NCBI GenBank assembly: GCA_038150305.1 | Contig: JAYOTG010000028.1 | Span: forward strand, 1-23,550 | DNA from: MGIIa-L3 sp038150305 | GTDB lineage: Archaea; Thermoplasmatota; Poseidoniia; Poseidoniales; Poseidoniaceae | Direction of reading: 5' to 3' | Length of the DNA: 23,550 nucleotides | Shown here: one piece after another, positions 15,573 to 23,452 of the stretch | Layout: each line of letters opens with the position of its first letter | Position numbering within the stretch: position 1 is the stretch's first letter | The notes under the pieces: model-generated | Told to the model about the DNA's origin: nothing | Databases searched by the model: none | Seen by the model: only the letters and a program-made list of their open reading frames with translations | Position numbers and translations under genes: made by a program

Positions 15573-16133
15573 ATGCAGACACCGACGCTCAACGCCGACG
15601 GTGGGTTGGTGCTCCGTCCGATTTCCAGCGGTGACCTGACCGATCTGCTGGAGAGTTACCATGAATCTCCCGAAGACGGTCAAACGGCGCTACCATGGAT
15701 GTATCCGCGCAACGTTGCCGAACAGTTGGCGGACTTCGTGCGCGACATCCTCCGCAGCGCGGAGGAGGACCGCATCCATTTCTGGTCAATCCGAATGGAC
15801 GATCTGCATGTGGGCACCATCGGGCTTGGCGACGAACTGCAACTCGACCTCAGCAGCTGGAGCCTCGGCTACTGGATCCGTGTCGGCCATCAAGGGCAGC
15901 GGATCGCCAGTCGAGCCATCGATGCGGTCTTCGAATGGCTCAACGAGCGAGGTATCGAAGCGGTCGTCGAAGTGGCCGTCCACCCTCACAACGGGCCGGG
16001 GCTCGCCACGGCCCGTGCCTTGTGCACGCGATGGGGCGGTACGCCGCTGGACGACTTCGTCGGCATCGACTTTGGTGGACGCACCATCCCTCATCACCTT
16101 CACCTGATCCAAGTCGGGGGCGGCGAGGCGTGA
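15573..16133 (+). CDS. GNAT-family N-acetyltransferase (RimJ/RimL-like)
   Basis: The 186-aa protein follows the RimJ/RimL layout: LVLRPISSGDLTDLL at the N-terminus, an N-terminal helix pair, and WSIRMDDLHVGTIGL on strand 2-3. SLGYWIRVGHQGQRIASRAI forms the acetyl-CoA pyrophosphate-binding region (Q/R-x-x-G-x-G/A, here HQGQRIAS). VEVAVHPHNGPGLATARAL matches the usual N-x-x-S/A-x-x-V/A-x-E/K segment in altered form. It should transfer an acetyl group to an amine, either a protein N-terminus or a small molecule. It starts just after the zinc-ribbon gene and ends in a GTGA overlap with a deacetylase-like gene, so the two are translationally coupled. The substrate is not visible. Confidence 0.85.
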   Translation: MQTPTLNADGGLVLRPISSGDLTDLLESYHESPEDGQTALPWMYPRNVAEQLADFVRDILRSAEEDRIHFWSIRMDDLHVGTIGLGDELQLDLSSWSLGYWIRVGHQGQRIASRAIDAVFEWLNERGIEAVVEVAVHPHNGPGLATARALCTRWGGTPLDDFVGIDFGGRTIPHHLHLIQVGGGEA

Positions 16134-16927
16134 GCCGCACCTGGTTGACCGTGGACACCGACGACGCCCATCACCGTCCATGGCGGCAGGGGCACCCCAC
16201 ACGAAGCAAGGACCCAGACGGTCGTCAGACGTCCCGCCAACCCAGCAAAGGATGGTTGAAGGCCATCGAACGCTTTGGAGACTGGGTCGAACACAGCGGC
16301 CACGCGGTCACGGTCTTCGTCATTCAGGACCAGTTGGAGCAGCCCGATGCTCGGAAGGCTTTGCTCGATCTTGCAGCACGTGGCGGGCCGCGGCTGACCT
16401 TCGCCAGCCACGGCACCAGCCACCGCGCTTGGGGCGCTTGGCCCGAGGACGCGACTGGGCTGACGGCAGCGGTCAGGCGGTCCTTTGCCGCCAACGCGGA
16501 GGCCTTCGGCGAGCAGGCTCGTCCTTGGTTCCGGGCTCCTTCGGGCTACGTCGCGCCTTGGATGGCCGATGCCTTGGCCCAAGCGGGCGTGACGGTCGAT
16601 TCCTCGGTCAACCCCTCCCGCTTGGTGCGCAGGAAAGCCGGTCCGACGCGACGGTGGTCGGACGTTGTGGACGCCATGAGGCAAGCCAACGTGGTGGAAC
16701 GCCCATGGCACGTCCATCGGGGCTGGCCGGTGTGTGGCCCTGCCCTCCACCTGCCGGGTCTGGCTGGACGGGCGCGTCGAGCGTGGCAGAAGCTCCCTCC
16801 TGTGCTGGATGCGGCGGAGGTGGGACACGCAGTGGAAGGTCGTGGTGGTCTGACGACCGTGTACTGGCACCTGACCGATCACGTGCGGCGCAAAGGCCGC
16901 TGGGAGCCACCGCTCAGATCGAGGTGA
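16130..16927 (+). CDS. Polysaccharide deacetylase-like (NodB/CE4) protein
   Basis: From the GTG at 16130 the protein is 265 aa. CE4 motifs are in order: LTVDTDDAHH (D9, D11 and D12, catalytic base and metal Asp), ASHGTSHRAWG (H94-x3-H98, metal histidines), FRAPSGYVAPW (R135-x-P) and TVYWHLTDH near the end. There is no signal peptide or membrane segment, so it appears cytoplasmic, unlike most peptidoglycan or chitin deacetylases. Metal-dependent N- or O-deacetylation of a sugar is the expected chemistry; the substrate is unknown. The GTGA overlap with the acetyltransferase stop fixes the start, and a longer frame back to 15695 is antiprotein noise within the GNAT gene. Its 3' end overlaps the convergent pyruvate dehydrogenase gene by 14 bases. 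Confidence 0.82.
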   Translation: MSRTWLTVDTDDAHHRPWRQGHPTRSKDPDGRQTSRQPSKGWLKAIERFGDWVEHSGHAVTVFVIQDQLEQPDARKALLDLAARGGPRLTFASHGTSHRAWGAWPEDATGLTAAVRRSFAANAEAFGEQARPWFRAPSGYVAPWMADALAQAGVTVDSSVNPSRLVRRKAGPTRRWSDVVDAMRQANVVERPWHVHRGWPVCGPALHLPGLAGRARRAWQKLPPVLDAAEVGHAVEGRGGLTTVYWHLTDHVRRKGRWEPPLRSR

Positions 16928-19900
16928 CGTCGTCGACGTCCTCGAGGCCGAGCGAATCCAACACCCCAGCGTGGAGTTTGACGTCCACTTCACCGGCCCG
17001 GACGAGGGCCGAGAGGGTGTCAAGCACAATGCGGTCTGCATCGATGCCGTAGAAGCGTCGAAGGTTTTCGCGGGTGTCGGAACGGCCGAAGCCTTCGGTG
17101 CCCATCACGTGGAAGGAACCGCCGACCCATGGGCGGATCAGGTCTGGAATCGCGGCCATGTTGTCGCTGACCGCCACGGTCACCGGCACCTTGCCGTCGA
17201 GTTGTTCGCTGACCCAACTGGTCCGCGGCTCCTCGCTGGGATGCCGCGTGTTCCATGCCTCTGCTTCCATCGCCTCACGACGCAATTCGCCGTAAGACGT
17301 GGCCGACCAGACCTCACATGCCACGCCGAGTTCGCGGAGCCGGGCCGCGGCGGCCTCGGCTTGCGGCAGAATGGAGCCGGAGCCGAGCAAGCGGACCAGC
17401 GGAGCCTCGTCGGCTTCGATGCGGTGCAAGCCGCGGAGGATGCCCTCATCGGCGTCCTTCGCCTTGGCGGGCATCACGAAATTCTCGTTGTACGCGGTGA
17501 TGTAGTAGATGACGTCCTTGTCTTCGCCGTGCATCTCCTCCATACCGCGCTTGATGATGGCCGCCATCTCGTAGGCGTAGGCCGGATCGTAGGCACGCAC
17601 CGCCGGGTTGGACATGGCGATGAGCAAGGAGTGCCCGTCCTGGTGCTGGAGGCCTTCGCCGTTGAGCGTGGTCCGGCCTGAGGTGGCACCGATCAGGAAG
17701 CCGCGGCAGCGGCTGTCGGCGGCCGACCACACGAGGTCACCGATGCGTTGGAACCCGAACATGGAGTAGTAGATGTAGAATGGCACGGTCGCCGTCATCT
17801 GCGTGGCGTAGGAGGTCCCTGAAGCGATGAAGGTGGACATCGCGCCGGCTTCGTTGATGCCTTCTTCGAGGATCTGTCCCGTCTTGCTCTCCTTGTACTT
17901 CATCAGGACCTTGTGGTCCACCGGCTTGTACAGTTGGCCGTCCGGTGCGTAAATGCCCAAGGCACTGAACAGCGGGTCCATACCGAAAGTTCGTGCTTCG
18001 TCGGGCACGATGGGGACGATGCGCTCACCGATGCCATCAGCACGGGTCAAGTTGCGCAAGAGGCGCACGAAGGCCATCGTGGTGCTGACGGATTGCTTGC
18101 CGCTGCCCTCGTCAAATTCCGCGTAGGCCTCGGCCGGTGGCAGGGCTACGTCAAGCGATGAGGTGCGCCGTTCGGGCAGGAAGCCACCGAGGGCCTCGCG
18201 TCGCTCGAGCATGTACGCGACTTCTTCCGAGCGGTCCTCGGGCATGATGTAAGGCAGGCTTTCCAGGTCGTCGTCGGTGAAGCCCAAGCCGATGGTGTCC
18301 CGCATGTAGTGCAAGGCGGAATCGTCGGCCTTCTTTTTCCCGTGCGTGGCGTTCCGACCTGCAAAGGTCGGCCCGAGGCCGTAGCCCTTGATCGAGCGGG
18401 CGAGGATGACCGTCGGTTGTCCCTTGTGCGCCACGGCAGCGCTGTACGCGGCGTGGATGCGTACGGGGTCGTGGCCACCGACGTCATCGGTCAGCGCTTC
18501 GAGGTCGACATCGCTCATGTGTGCGACCAACGCCGCAAGCTCTGGCGTGTTGAACAACTCGGCCCGTACGACGTCACCCGACGCGGTCATCAGCCGCTGC
18601 TCGTCGCCGTCGGTGAGGGCCGAGAGCCGGGCCGCCAAGGCACCGGTGCTGTCCGCCGCAAAGAGCGGGTCCCATGAACGGCCCCAGAGGCACTTGATGA
18701 CGTTCCAGCCGGCACCGGTGAAGCGCGCGGCGAGTTCTTGCACGATCTTGGTGTTGCCACGCACCGGCCCGTCAAGCCGCTGGAGGTTGCAATTCACGAC
18801 CATCGTCAGGTTGTCGAGGTGTTCGCGGCTGGCGAGGGTCAATTCTGAGAGCGACTCGGGCTCATCGGATTCGCCGTCGCCCATGAAGTACCACACGCGG
18901 CTGTGATTGGTGTCCACCAAGCCACGGTCGCGCAGGTAGCGGTTGAAGCGCGCTTGGCGGATGGCGGTCATCGCACCGAGGCCCATGCTCACCGTAGGGT
19001 ACTCCCAGTAGTCCGGCATCAGGCGTGGGTGAGGGTAGGAGGAGAGTCCGGTGGTGAAGGCTTCACGGCGGAAGTGCTCAATGCGGTCGTGCTCAAAACG
19101 GCCTTCCATCCATGCACGGGCGTACAAACCAGGACTGGCATGGCCTTGCCAATACACGTGATCGCCGTGGCCTTCCCCGTCCTTGCCGCGGAACATGTGG
19201 TTGAGGCCGACTTCCCAGAGGGTGGCGATGCTCGCGTAGGTGGAGATGTGGCCGCCGAGGCCTTCGAAGTGCTTGTTCGCGCGCGTGACCATCATCATCG
19301 CGTTCCACCGCAAGGTGTCGCGGATGCGCGCCTCCATCTCGAGGTCGCCGGGATAGGCCGGCTCATCCCCGGCCGCGATGGTGTTGAGGTAAGGCGACTG
19401 GGTCAGGTGACCCACGTCCACGCCGGCTTCACGGGCCGCCGCCACGGTCGCATCGAGGACCTCATGCGCGCGTTCTGCGCCCTTGCGCTCGTTGACGGCA
19501 AGGATGGATTCGGTCCATTCGACGATCTCTTCCGGGTCGTCGGTGCTCGTGGTGGTCGTTGTGGTGGCCCAAGCACCGGGCGTTTCGGAAGGAGCGGGCG
19601 GGGCAGGGCTTGGCTCGGGCTCAGGTGCTGGAGCAGACGCAGCCACAGCCGGGGACTCGGCAGGTGCGGCTGCGCTGCCGTTGCCGTCTCCCTCGACCTC
19701 GAACTGGGCGCAGATCTCGCCCACGGGCAGGATGTCGCCCACGTCACCGCTGAGGTGTGCAACGGTGCCGGTCACCGGCGAAGGAATCTCCACCGTGGCC
19801 TTGTCGGTCATCACCGAAAGCAAGGGTTGGTCCTCGACGATGGGGTCGCCCACGACCACGAACCATTCGACCACTTCCCCTTCGACGACGCCTTCTCCGA

Positions 19901-19931
19901 TGTCGGGCAGACGGAAGGAATGGAGGCCCAT
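16914..19931 (-). CDS. aceE: Pyruvate dehydrogenase E1 (homodimeric AceE type) with fused N-terminal lipoyl domain
   Basis: The 1005-aa protein has two parts. Residues 1-80 form a lipoyl domain (FRLPDIGEGVVEGEVVEWF, then SVMTDKATVEIPSP with the lipoyl lysine at K44). An Ala/Pro/Thr linker (83-132) follows, as in E2 proteins. Residues ~132-1005 are AceE-type E1, close to the ~887 aa of the E. coli enzyme: ILAVNERKGAERAHEVLDA, GGHISTYASIATLWEVGLNH, and the thiamine-diphosphate site GDGESDEPESLSEL...NCNLQRLDG. Later motifs are IKGYGLGP, EGINEAGAMSTFIASGTSYA and GRTTLNGEGLQHQDGHS. The enzyme decarboxylates pyruvate and reductively acetylates lipoyl groups. The ATG has GAGG about seven bases upstream. 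No E2 or E3 gene lies nearby; a membrane protein is upstream and cotranscription is possible across 51 bases. AceE is bacterial-type, so transfer from bacteria is likely. Confidence 0.93.
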   Translation of the reverse strand: MGLHSFRLPDIGEGVVEGEVVEWFVVVGDPIVEDQPLLSVMTDKATVEIPSPVTGTVAHLSGDVGDILPVGEICAQFEVEGDGNGSAAAPAESPAVAASAPAPEPEPSPAPPAPSETPGAWATTTTTTSTDDPEEIVEWTESILAVNERKGAERAHEVLDATVAAAREAGVDVGHLTQSPYLNTIAAGDEPAYPGDLEMEARIRDTLRWNAMMMVTRANKHFEGLGGHISTYASIATLWEVGLNHMFRGKDGEGHGDHVYWQGHASPGLYARAWMEGRFEHDRIEHFRREAFTTGLSSYPHPRLMPDYWEYPTVSMGLGAMTAIRQARFNRYLRDRGLVDTNHSRVWYFMGDGESDEPESLSELTLASREHLDNLTMVVNCNLQRLDGPVRGNTKIVQELAARFTGAGWNVIKCLWGRSWDPLFAADSTGALAARLSALTDGDEQRLMTASGDVVRAELFNTPELAALVAHMSDVDLEALTDDVGGHDPVRIHAAYSAAVAHKGQPTVILARSIKGYGLGPTFAGRNATHGKKKADDSALHYMRDTIGLGFTDDDLESLPYIMPEDRSEEVAYMLERREALGGFLPERRTSSLDVALPPAEAYAEFDEGSGKQSVSTTMAFVRLLRNLTRADGIGERIVPIVPDEARTFGMDPLFSALGIYAPDGQLYKPVDHKVLMKYKESKTGQILEEGINEAGAMSTFIASGTSYATQMTATVPFYIYYSMFGFQRIGDLVWSAADSRCRGFLIGATSGRTTLNGEGLQHQDGHSLLIAMSNPAVRAYDPAYAYEMAAIIKRGMEEMHGEDKDVIYYITAYNENFVMPAKAKDADEGILRGLHRIEADEAPLVRLLGSGSILPQAEAAAARLRELGVACEVWSATSYGELRREAMEAEAWNTRHPSEEPRTSWVSEQLDGKVPVTVAVSDNMAAIPDLIRPWVGGSFHVMGTEGFGRSDTRENLRRFYGIDADRIVLDTLSALVRAGEVDVKLHAGVLDSLGLEDVDDVTSI

Positions 19932-19982
19932 GGTGGTCCCTCACCCCACATTGGGGGCAGTTGGGCCTCCGTCGGCCTCCCT

Positions 19983-21497
19983 TTAGGGGTTCGCCTCGGC
20001 AACAAGAACGCGCCACGTGCCTCCACCGTTCATCCACGGCGAGTCTCCGGCCTCGGCTTCGACCCAGCCTTCGAGGGTCACGTCGAGGTCAGGTGCGACC
20101 ACGATGACCGCAACGCTGGACAAATCACCGCGATCGGGCAGCACGGTGCCGTTGAGCAGCTCGTCCTCCCATCCCGCATCGGGCGCCCGCCAGTGACCGA
20201 CAAGCCCGTCCGGGCCTTGCTCGGAAAGGACGGGATGCATGGTGTACAGCCAGTGCACCGCAAGGGTCGGGTCGTGAATCAGCAGGAGGTCGTCACCTTC
20301 CTCAAGGTGCTCGAGCGCCGCCTCCGCCGCATCGTCGGTCCACAGCGTCTGACCGTGTGCGGCGGCGAGCAGCGCCAAGGGGAGAAGCAGCACGAAGGCG
20401 CGATGGAGGCGTTCGGTGGGAAGCGGAGCTTCGCCCTGAAGATGCACGATCAGCCACACCGCAGCGGGAAGCAGCACCATGCCGTGCCTTCCGTTGTTGC
20501 CAAGCACGACCATTGTCTTCCACCAGGCGAGGTCCCATGCTTGGCCCTCAACGGCCCACAAGGCCGCGACGTAAGCCGATAACAGGCCCACGAGGAAGCC
20601 GCATACCACGAGCAGTTCCATGGCGCCCTCGGCCTTGTTGAAGGCCATGGCGTCCTTTCCGAGGAAAGCCCAGAGCCCAGCGCCTACAAGCAGGTAGAGG
20701 CCGAGCACGTCGAAGACCGCGAAGGGCAGGAAGCTCCACCACCACCATCCGCCTCGGGCTTCGCTCACGCTGCCAACGCCCAGCAGACCCGCGGCGGCCA
20801 ATCCGAACACCATGGCGAGCACGAACCAGCCGACAGCACCACGCCTTGTGGCATCGCTGGCTTTCCATTCCCCGAAACCAATCGGATCGCACCAGCCGAT
20901 GAGATACATCGCCCAACCCATGGCCCACCACGGATTCAAGCCCTTGACCGCGAGGAGGGCTGCGGCGGCCGCGGTGCTGATGCTGACCGCGACGATGATG
21001 GCAAGCATGGCGGCACCGGTGCGAGGTTTTCCCGATCGGATGCGTCCGAACAACGCCGGATGGAACGGGGCAAGGAGCATCACGCCACCGAGCAAGGTCC
21101 CAAGCGGCTCGCTGTAGCCGCGCCCAATCGCGAATAGCATGCCCGGATGCAACAGGACGATGGACGCCAACCACGGTGACCACGACGTCTCAGGGTCGCG
21201 CCATCGTGGCAGGCTGCCCAAAGCCCACGCCAAGACGGCGAGCGAAGCAAGGCCGACCAAGCGCACGCCAAGCAGACCGAGGTCGAGGGGATTCAGCCAC
21301 GCGGCCTGCGTCAATTCAGTGCCACTGTTTGGATCACTGGCCAGCGGGTCCACCGTCCTGGCCGACCCCCACGGCGCTTGACCGTCCTCGTTCACGGACA
21401 GAAGCAAGGTGGTGTCCAAGCCCGGGGCGTTGCTCAGCACCGCGACGATGACGAGCACGATGCCCGCGACGAGCCAAAGGCGGCCTCGCTGCTCCAC
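19983..21497 (-). CDS. Polytopic membrane protein of unknown function
   Basis: The 504-aa protein has an N-terminal membrane helix (LWLVAGIVLVIVAVLS), a polar loop (~30-65) and roughly eight to ten further hydrophobic segments up to about residue 370. A soluble domain of ~120 residues follows (from TLWTDDAAEAALEHL), with LLLIHDPTLAVHWLYTMHPVL and a final VAVIVVAPDLDVTLEGW stretch. A large polytopic body with a C-terminal extracytoplasmic domain resembles GT-C glycosyltransferases, and a polar first loop fits that fold, but I see no decisive catalytic motif. The start is GTG with AAGG three bases upstream. It lies upstream of the pyruvate dehydrogenase gene on the same strand and diverges from the CoA-transferase. 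Confidence 0.75.
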   Translation of the reverse strand: MEQRGRLWLVAGIVLVIVAVLSNAPGLDTTLLLSVNEDGQAPWGSARTVDPLASDPNSGTELTQAAWLNPLDLGLLGVRLVGLASLAVLAWALGSLPRWRDPETSWSPWLASIVLLHPGMLFAIGRGYSEPLGTLLGGVMLLAPFHPALFGRIRSGKPRTGAAMLAIIVAVSISTAAAAALLAVKGLNPWWAMGWAMYLIGWCDPIGFGEWKASDATRRGAVGWFVLAMVFGLAAAGLLGVGSVSEARGGWWWWSFLPFAVFDVLGLYLLVGAGLWAFLGKDAMAFNKAEGAMELLVVCGFLVGLLSAYVAALWAVEGQAWDLAWWKTMVVLGNNGRHGMVLLPAAVWLIVHLQGEAPLPTERLHRAFVLLLPLALLAAAHGQTLWTDDAAEAALEHLEEGDDLLLIHDPTLAVHWLYTMHPVLSEQGPDGLVGHWRAPDAGWEDELLNGTVLPDRGDLSSVAVIVVAPDLDVTLEGWVEAEAGDSPWMNGGGTWRVLVAEANP

Positions 21498-21585
21498 GCC
21501 CCTTGGCCGCCTTCGGCTCGCTTGACGGTTGGGGTCCGCACGGGGCTCGGCGAGCCTTCATGCGCCCTCGGCTCAAGGTGCGGGC

Positions 21586-22623
21586 ATGTTCCGACCCCTC
21601 GAAGGCGTGCGCGTCCTCGACCTGTCCCGTGTCTTAGCTGGGCCATACACGGCCAAACTGCTGCAGGACCTTGGCGCTGACGTGCTGCGCGTCGAAGCCC
21701 CGTGGGGGGACGACACGCGGGGCTGGGGCCCTCCCTTCACCGAAGTGGACGGCGACGAAGTCGCGGCGTACTGGACCTCGGTGAACCTCGGCAAGCAGGT
21801 CATCCGCAGGGACCTGCGCAAGGAGGATGACCTCGAGGACGTCCGGCGCTTGGTGGCCAACGCGGACGTCATCCTCGAGAATTTCCGCCCCGGCCGCGCC
21901 GACGCGTGGTTCGCGCCGTGGCCCGAGCGCGCCGTGGTCTGCAGCATCACGGCCTACGGCAACGACGGACCACGTCGAGATGAGGGCGGATACGACCTCG
22001 CCATGCAGGCCCGCAGCGGGCTGATGGGCATCACCGGTGACGCTGAAGGCGGGCCCGCAAAGGTCGGCGTGGCGGTCATCGACGTCGTCACTGGATTGCA
22101 CGCCGGGGCAGCGGTGCTCGCCGCCTTGTTCCGTCGAGAACGCGAGGGCGTGGGTTCACGGCTGACCTTGTCGTTGTGGGACTGCGCGCTTGACCTGCTC
22201 ATCAATCAGGCCCAGAACGCCTTGGTGGGTGGCACCAACCCCGGCCGGATGGGCACCGCTCATCCGAACCTCGTGCCCTACCGCGCCTTCCAAGCGGCCG
22301 ATGGCGAGGTCGCCATCGCGGTCGGTTCTGATGCCCAATGGGCGAAACTGGTGACGGCGTTGCACCTGACCCTCCCCGAGGACGCCGAATGGAGCACGAA
22401 TCCCGGCCGCGTCACCGACCGTGACCGGGTCGAGGCGTGCGTCGCGCACGCCGTGGCGCACCTTACGCGGGCCGAGGTCGAAGCACGCTTGGTCGGCGTG
22501 CCGTGCGCGCCGGTCAACCGCATCCTCGAAGCGCTCGACGATGCGCAAGCCAAGGCCACCGGGGCGCGCATCGAAACCGAAGGCGTGCCGCACGTGGCCA
22601 GTCCACACCGCTTCCACACGTGA
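21586..22623 (+). CDS. Family III (CaiB/BaiF) acyl-CoA transferase
   Basis: The 345-aa protein opens with PLEGVRVLDLSRVLAGPYTA and GADVLRVEAPWGDDTRGWGPP, the family's CoA-binding start. SVNLGKQVIRRDLRKEDDL, ADVILENFRPG, SITAYGNDGP and GYDLAMQARSGLMGITG follow, the last holding the conserved Asp expected to form the acyl-CoA anhydride intermediate. TGLHAGAAVLAALFRRER, HPNLVPYRAFQAADGEVAIA and VPCAPVNRI complete the fold. It moves CoA between carboxylic acids; the pair used here cannot be inferred. At 345 aa it is shorter than the usual ~380-430, with a compressed C-terminal region after VPCAPVNRI. The ATG has AAGGTG five bases upstream, and earlier in-frame starts add unrelated residues. It ends back-to-back with a tiny leftward frame. 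Confidence 0.9.
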   Translation: MFRPLEGVRVLDLSRVLAGPYTAKLLQDLGADVLRVEAPWGDDTRGWGPPFTEVDGDEVAAYWTSVNLGKQVIRRDLRKEDDLEDVRRLVANADVILENFRPGRADAWFAPWPERAVVCSITAYGNDGPRRDEGGYDLAMQARSGLMGITGDAEGGPAKVGVAVIDVVTGLHAGAAVLAALFRREREGVGSRLTLSLWDCALDLLINQAQNALVGGTNPGRMGTAHPNLVPYRAFQAADGEVAIAVGSDAQWAKLVTALHLTLPEDAEWSTNPGRVTDRDRVEACVAHAVAHLTRAEVEARLVGVPCAPVNRILEALDDAQAKATGARIETEGVPHVASPHRFHT

Positions 22624-22713
22624 TCACAGCTGCATCACGCCAGCAAGCAGGAGGACCGCGACCAGACCGACCACTTTGACCACGCTGGCCAACGCCGTGG
22701 AATCCGAAGCCAT
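22624..22713 (-). CDS. Candidate 29-aa single-pass membrane peptide
   Basis: A leftward ATG at 22713 opens a 30-codon frame with a polar start (MASDSTALAS) and a hydrophobic stretch VVKVVGLVAVLLLAGVMQL, long enough for one membrane helix. Its TGA stop abuts the TGA of the CoA-transferase on the other strand (palindrome TGATCA). The rest of the gap holds no longer gene. There is no clear ribosome-binding site, so it could be chance. The sharp polar-then-hydrophobic pattern in the only frame filling the gap is the main support. Confidence 0.4.
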   Translation of the reverse strand: MASDSTALASVVKVVGLVAVLLLAGVMQL

Positions 22714-22813
22714 GCGGCGTGGTTGCGCCCTGATGAGACAAGCGTGGCTCCAAATCGACAACAGGAGGTCAGAAACCGGTTGATTCATCGGCAAGTCCGG
22801 TTGTCATGGATGC

Positions 22814-23452
22814 ATGGCTGGGGGCCAAGGACTCGCCCTCGTTGGCGTGCTGACGGTGCTTCCGACACCGATGTTGGCCGTCAACATCCTGTTCGCCGTG
22901 GCCCTGTTCACGCTCCCTGGCGCGATGGTTTGGCTGGACCGTCAGGGCCGCATGCCCACTGCGCTGCCTTGGACTCATCTTCTCTTGATCACGCCGGTGA
23001 TGGCCTTCGCTCTGCTGATGATCTCCTTTCAGCCGAACAACTACTGCAACACCGTCCTGCAGCACTCCGAGTTCCGGGCCTTCTACGTGCTGTTCCTTCC
23101 ATTTTTGCCGCTCCTCGCCCACATGGTTGGCTCCGACAAGGTGGGCCGGCCGTGGCTGTTTGGATGCATCCTCACGCTCTCCTTGCTGTTCGTGTTTGAC
23201 CTGACGGTGGCCTACGAAGTGCTCCACATGGTCTACCAAAACCAAGCAGGAGAAGGTGTCGTGTATTCTGGCGCACGGGCCTGGGAATGCAACCACTTCG
23301 ACGGCGCATCCATGCAGGCGGCCTTCCGTGCCAAATGGCGTGCCAACCAGGCCTTCCTCGTTCTGATGCCACTGGTGTTGATTGGCGCACGCCTCGTGCA
23401 CCGCCGGCGCCGTGGTGACGCTGCATCTCAAAATGAGAAGAGCGAAGTCTGA
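22814..23452 (+). CDS. Polytopic membrane protein of unknown function
   Basis: The 212-aa protein has about five hydrophobic segments: residues ~6-37 (possibly two helices), ~52-70 (WTHLLLITPVMAFALLMIS), ~88-105 (FRAFYVLFLPFLPLLAHMV), ~113-135 (LFGCILTLSLLFVFDLTVA) and ~184-196 (FLVLMPLVLIGA). A polar loop with VYQNQAGEGVVYSGARAWEC and NHFDGASMQAAF separates the last two, and the C-terminus is basic and cytoplasmic-looking (HRRRRGD). I recognise no family. The ATG has no strong ribosome-binding site. Its 3' end overlaps the convergent flap endonuclease gene by 25 bases. Confidence 0.7.
   Translation: MAGGQGLALVGVLTVLPTPMLAVNILFAVALFTLPGAMVWLDRQGRMPTALPWTHLLLITPVMAFALLMISFQPNNYCNTVLQHSEFRAFYVLFLPFLPLLAHMVGSDKVGRPWLFGCILTLSLLFVFDLTVAYEVLHMVYQNQAGEGVVYSGARAWECNHFDGASMQAAFRAKWRANQAFLVLMPLVLIGARLVHRRRRGDAASQNEKSEV

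Noticed and set aside
18903..20582. 559-aa rightward open frame opposite the pyruvate dehydrogenase gene
   Set aside because: It is a mirror frame of high-G+C codons. The composition is His/Val/Gly/Arg-rich without motifs, and the opposite strand has an unmistakable AceE.
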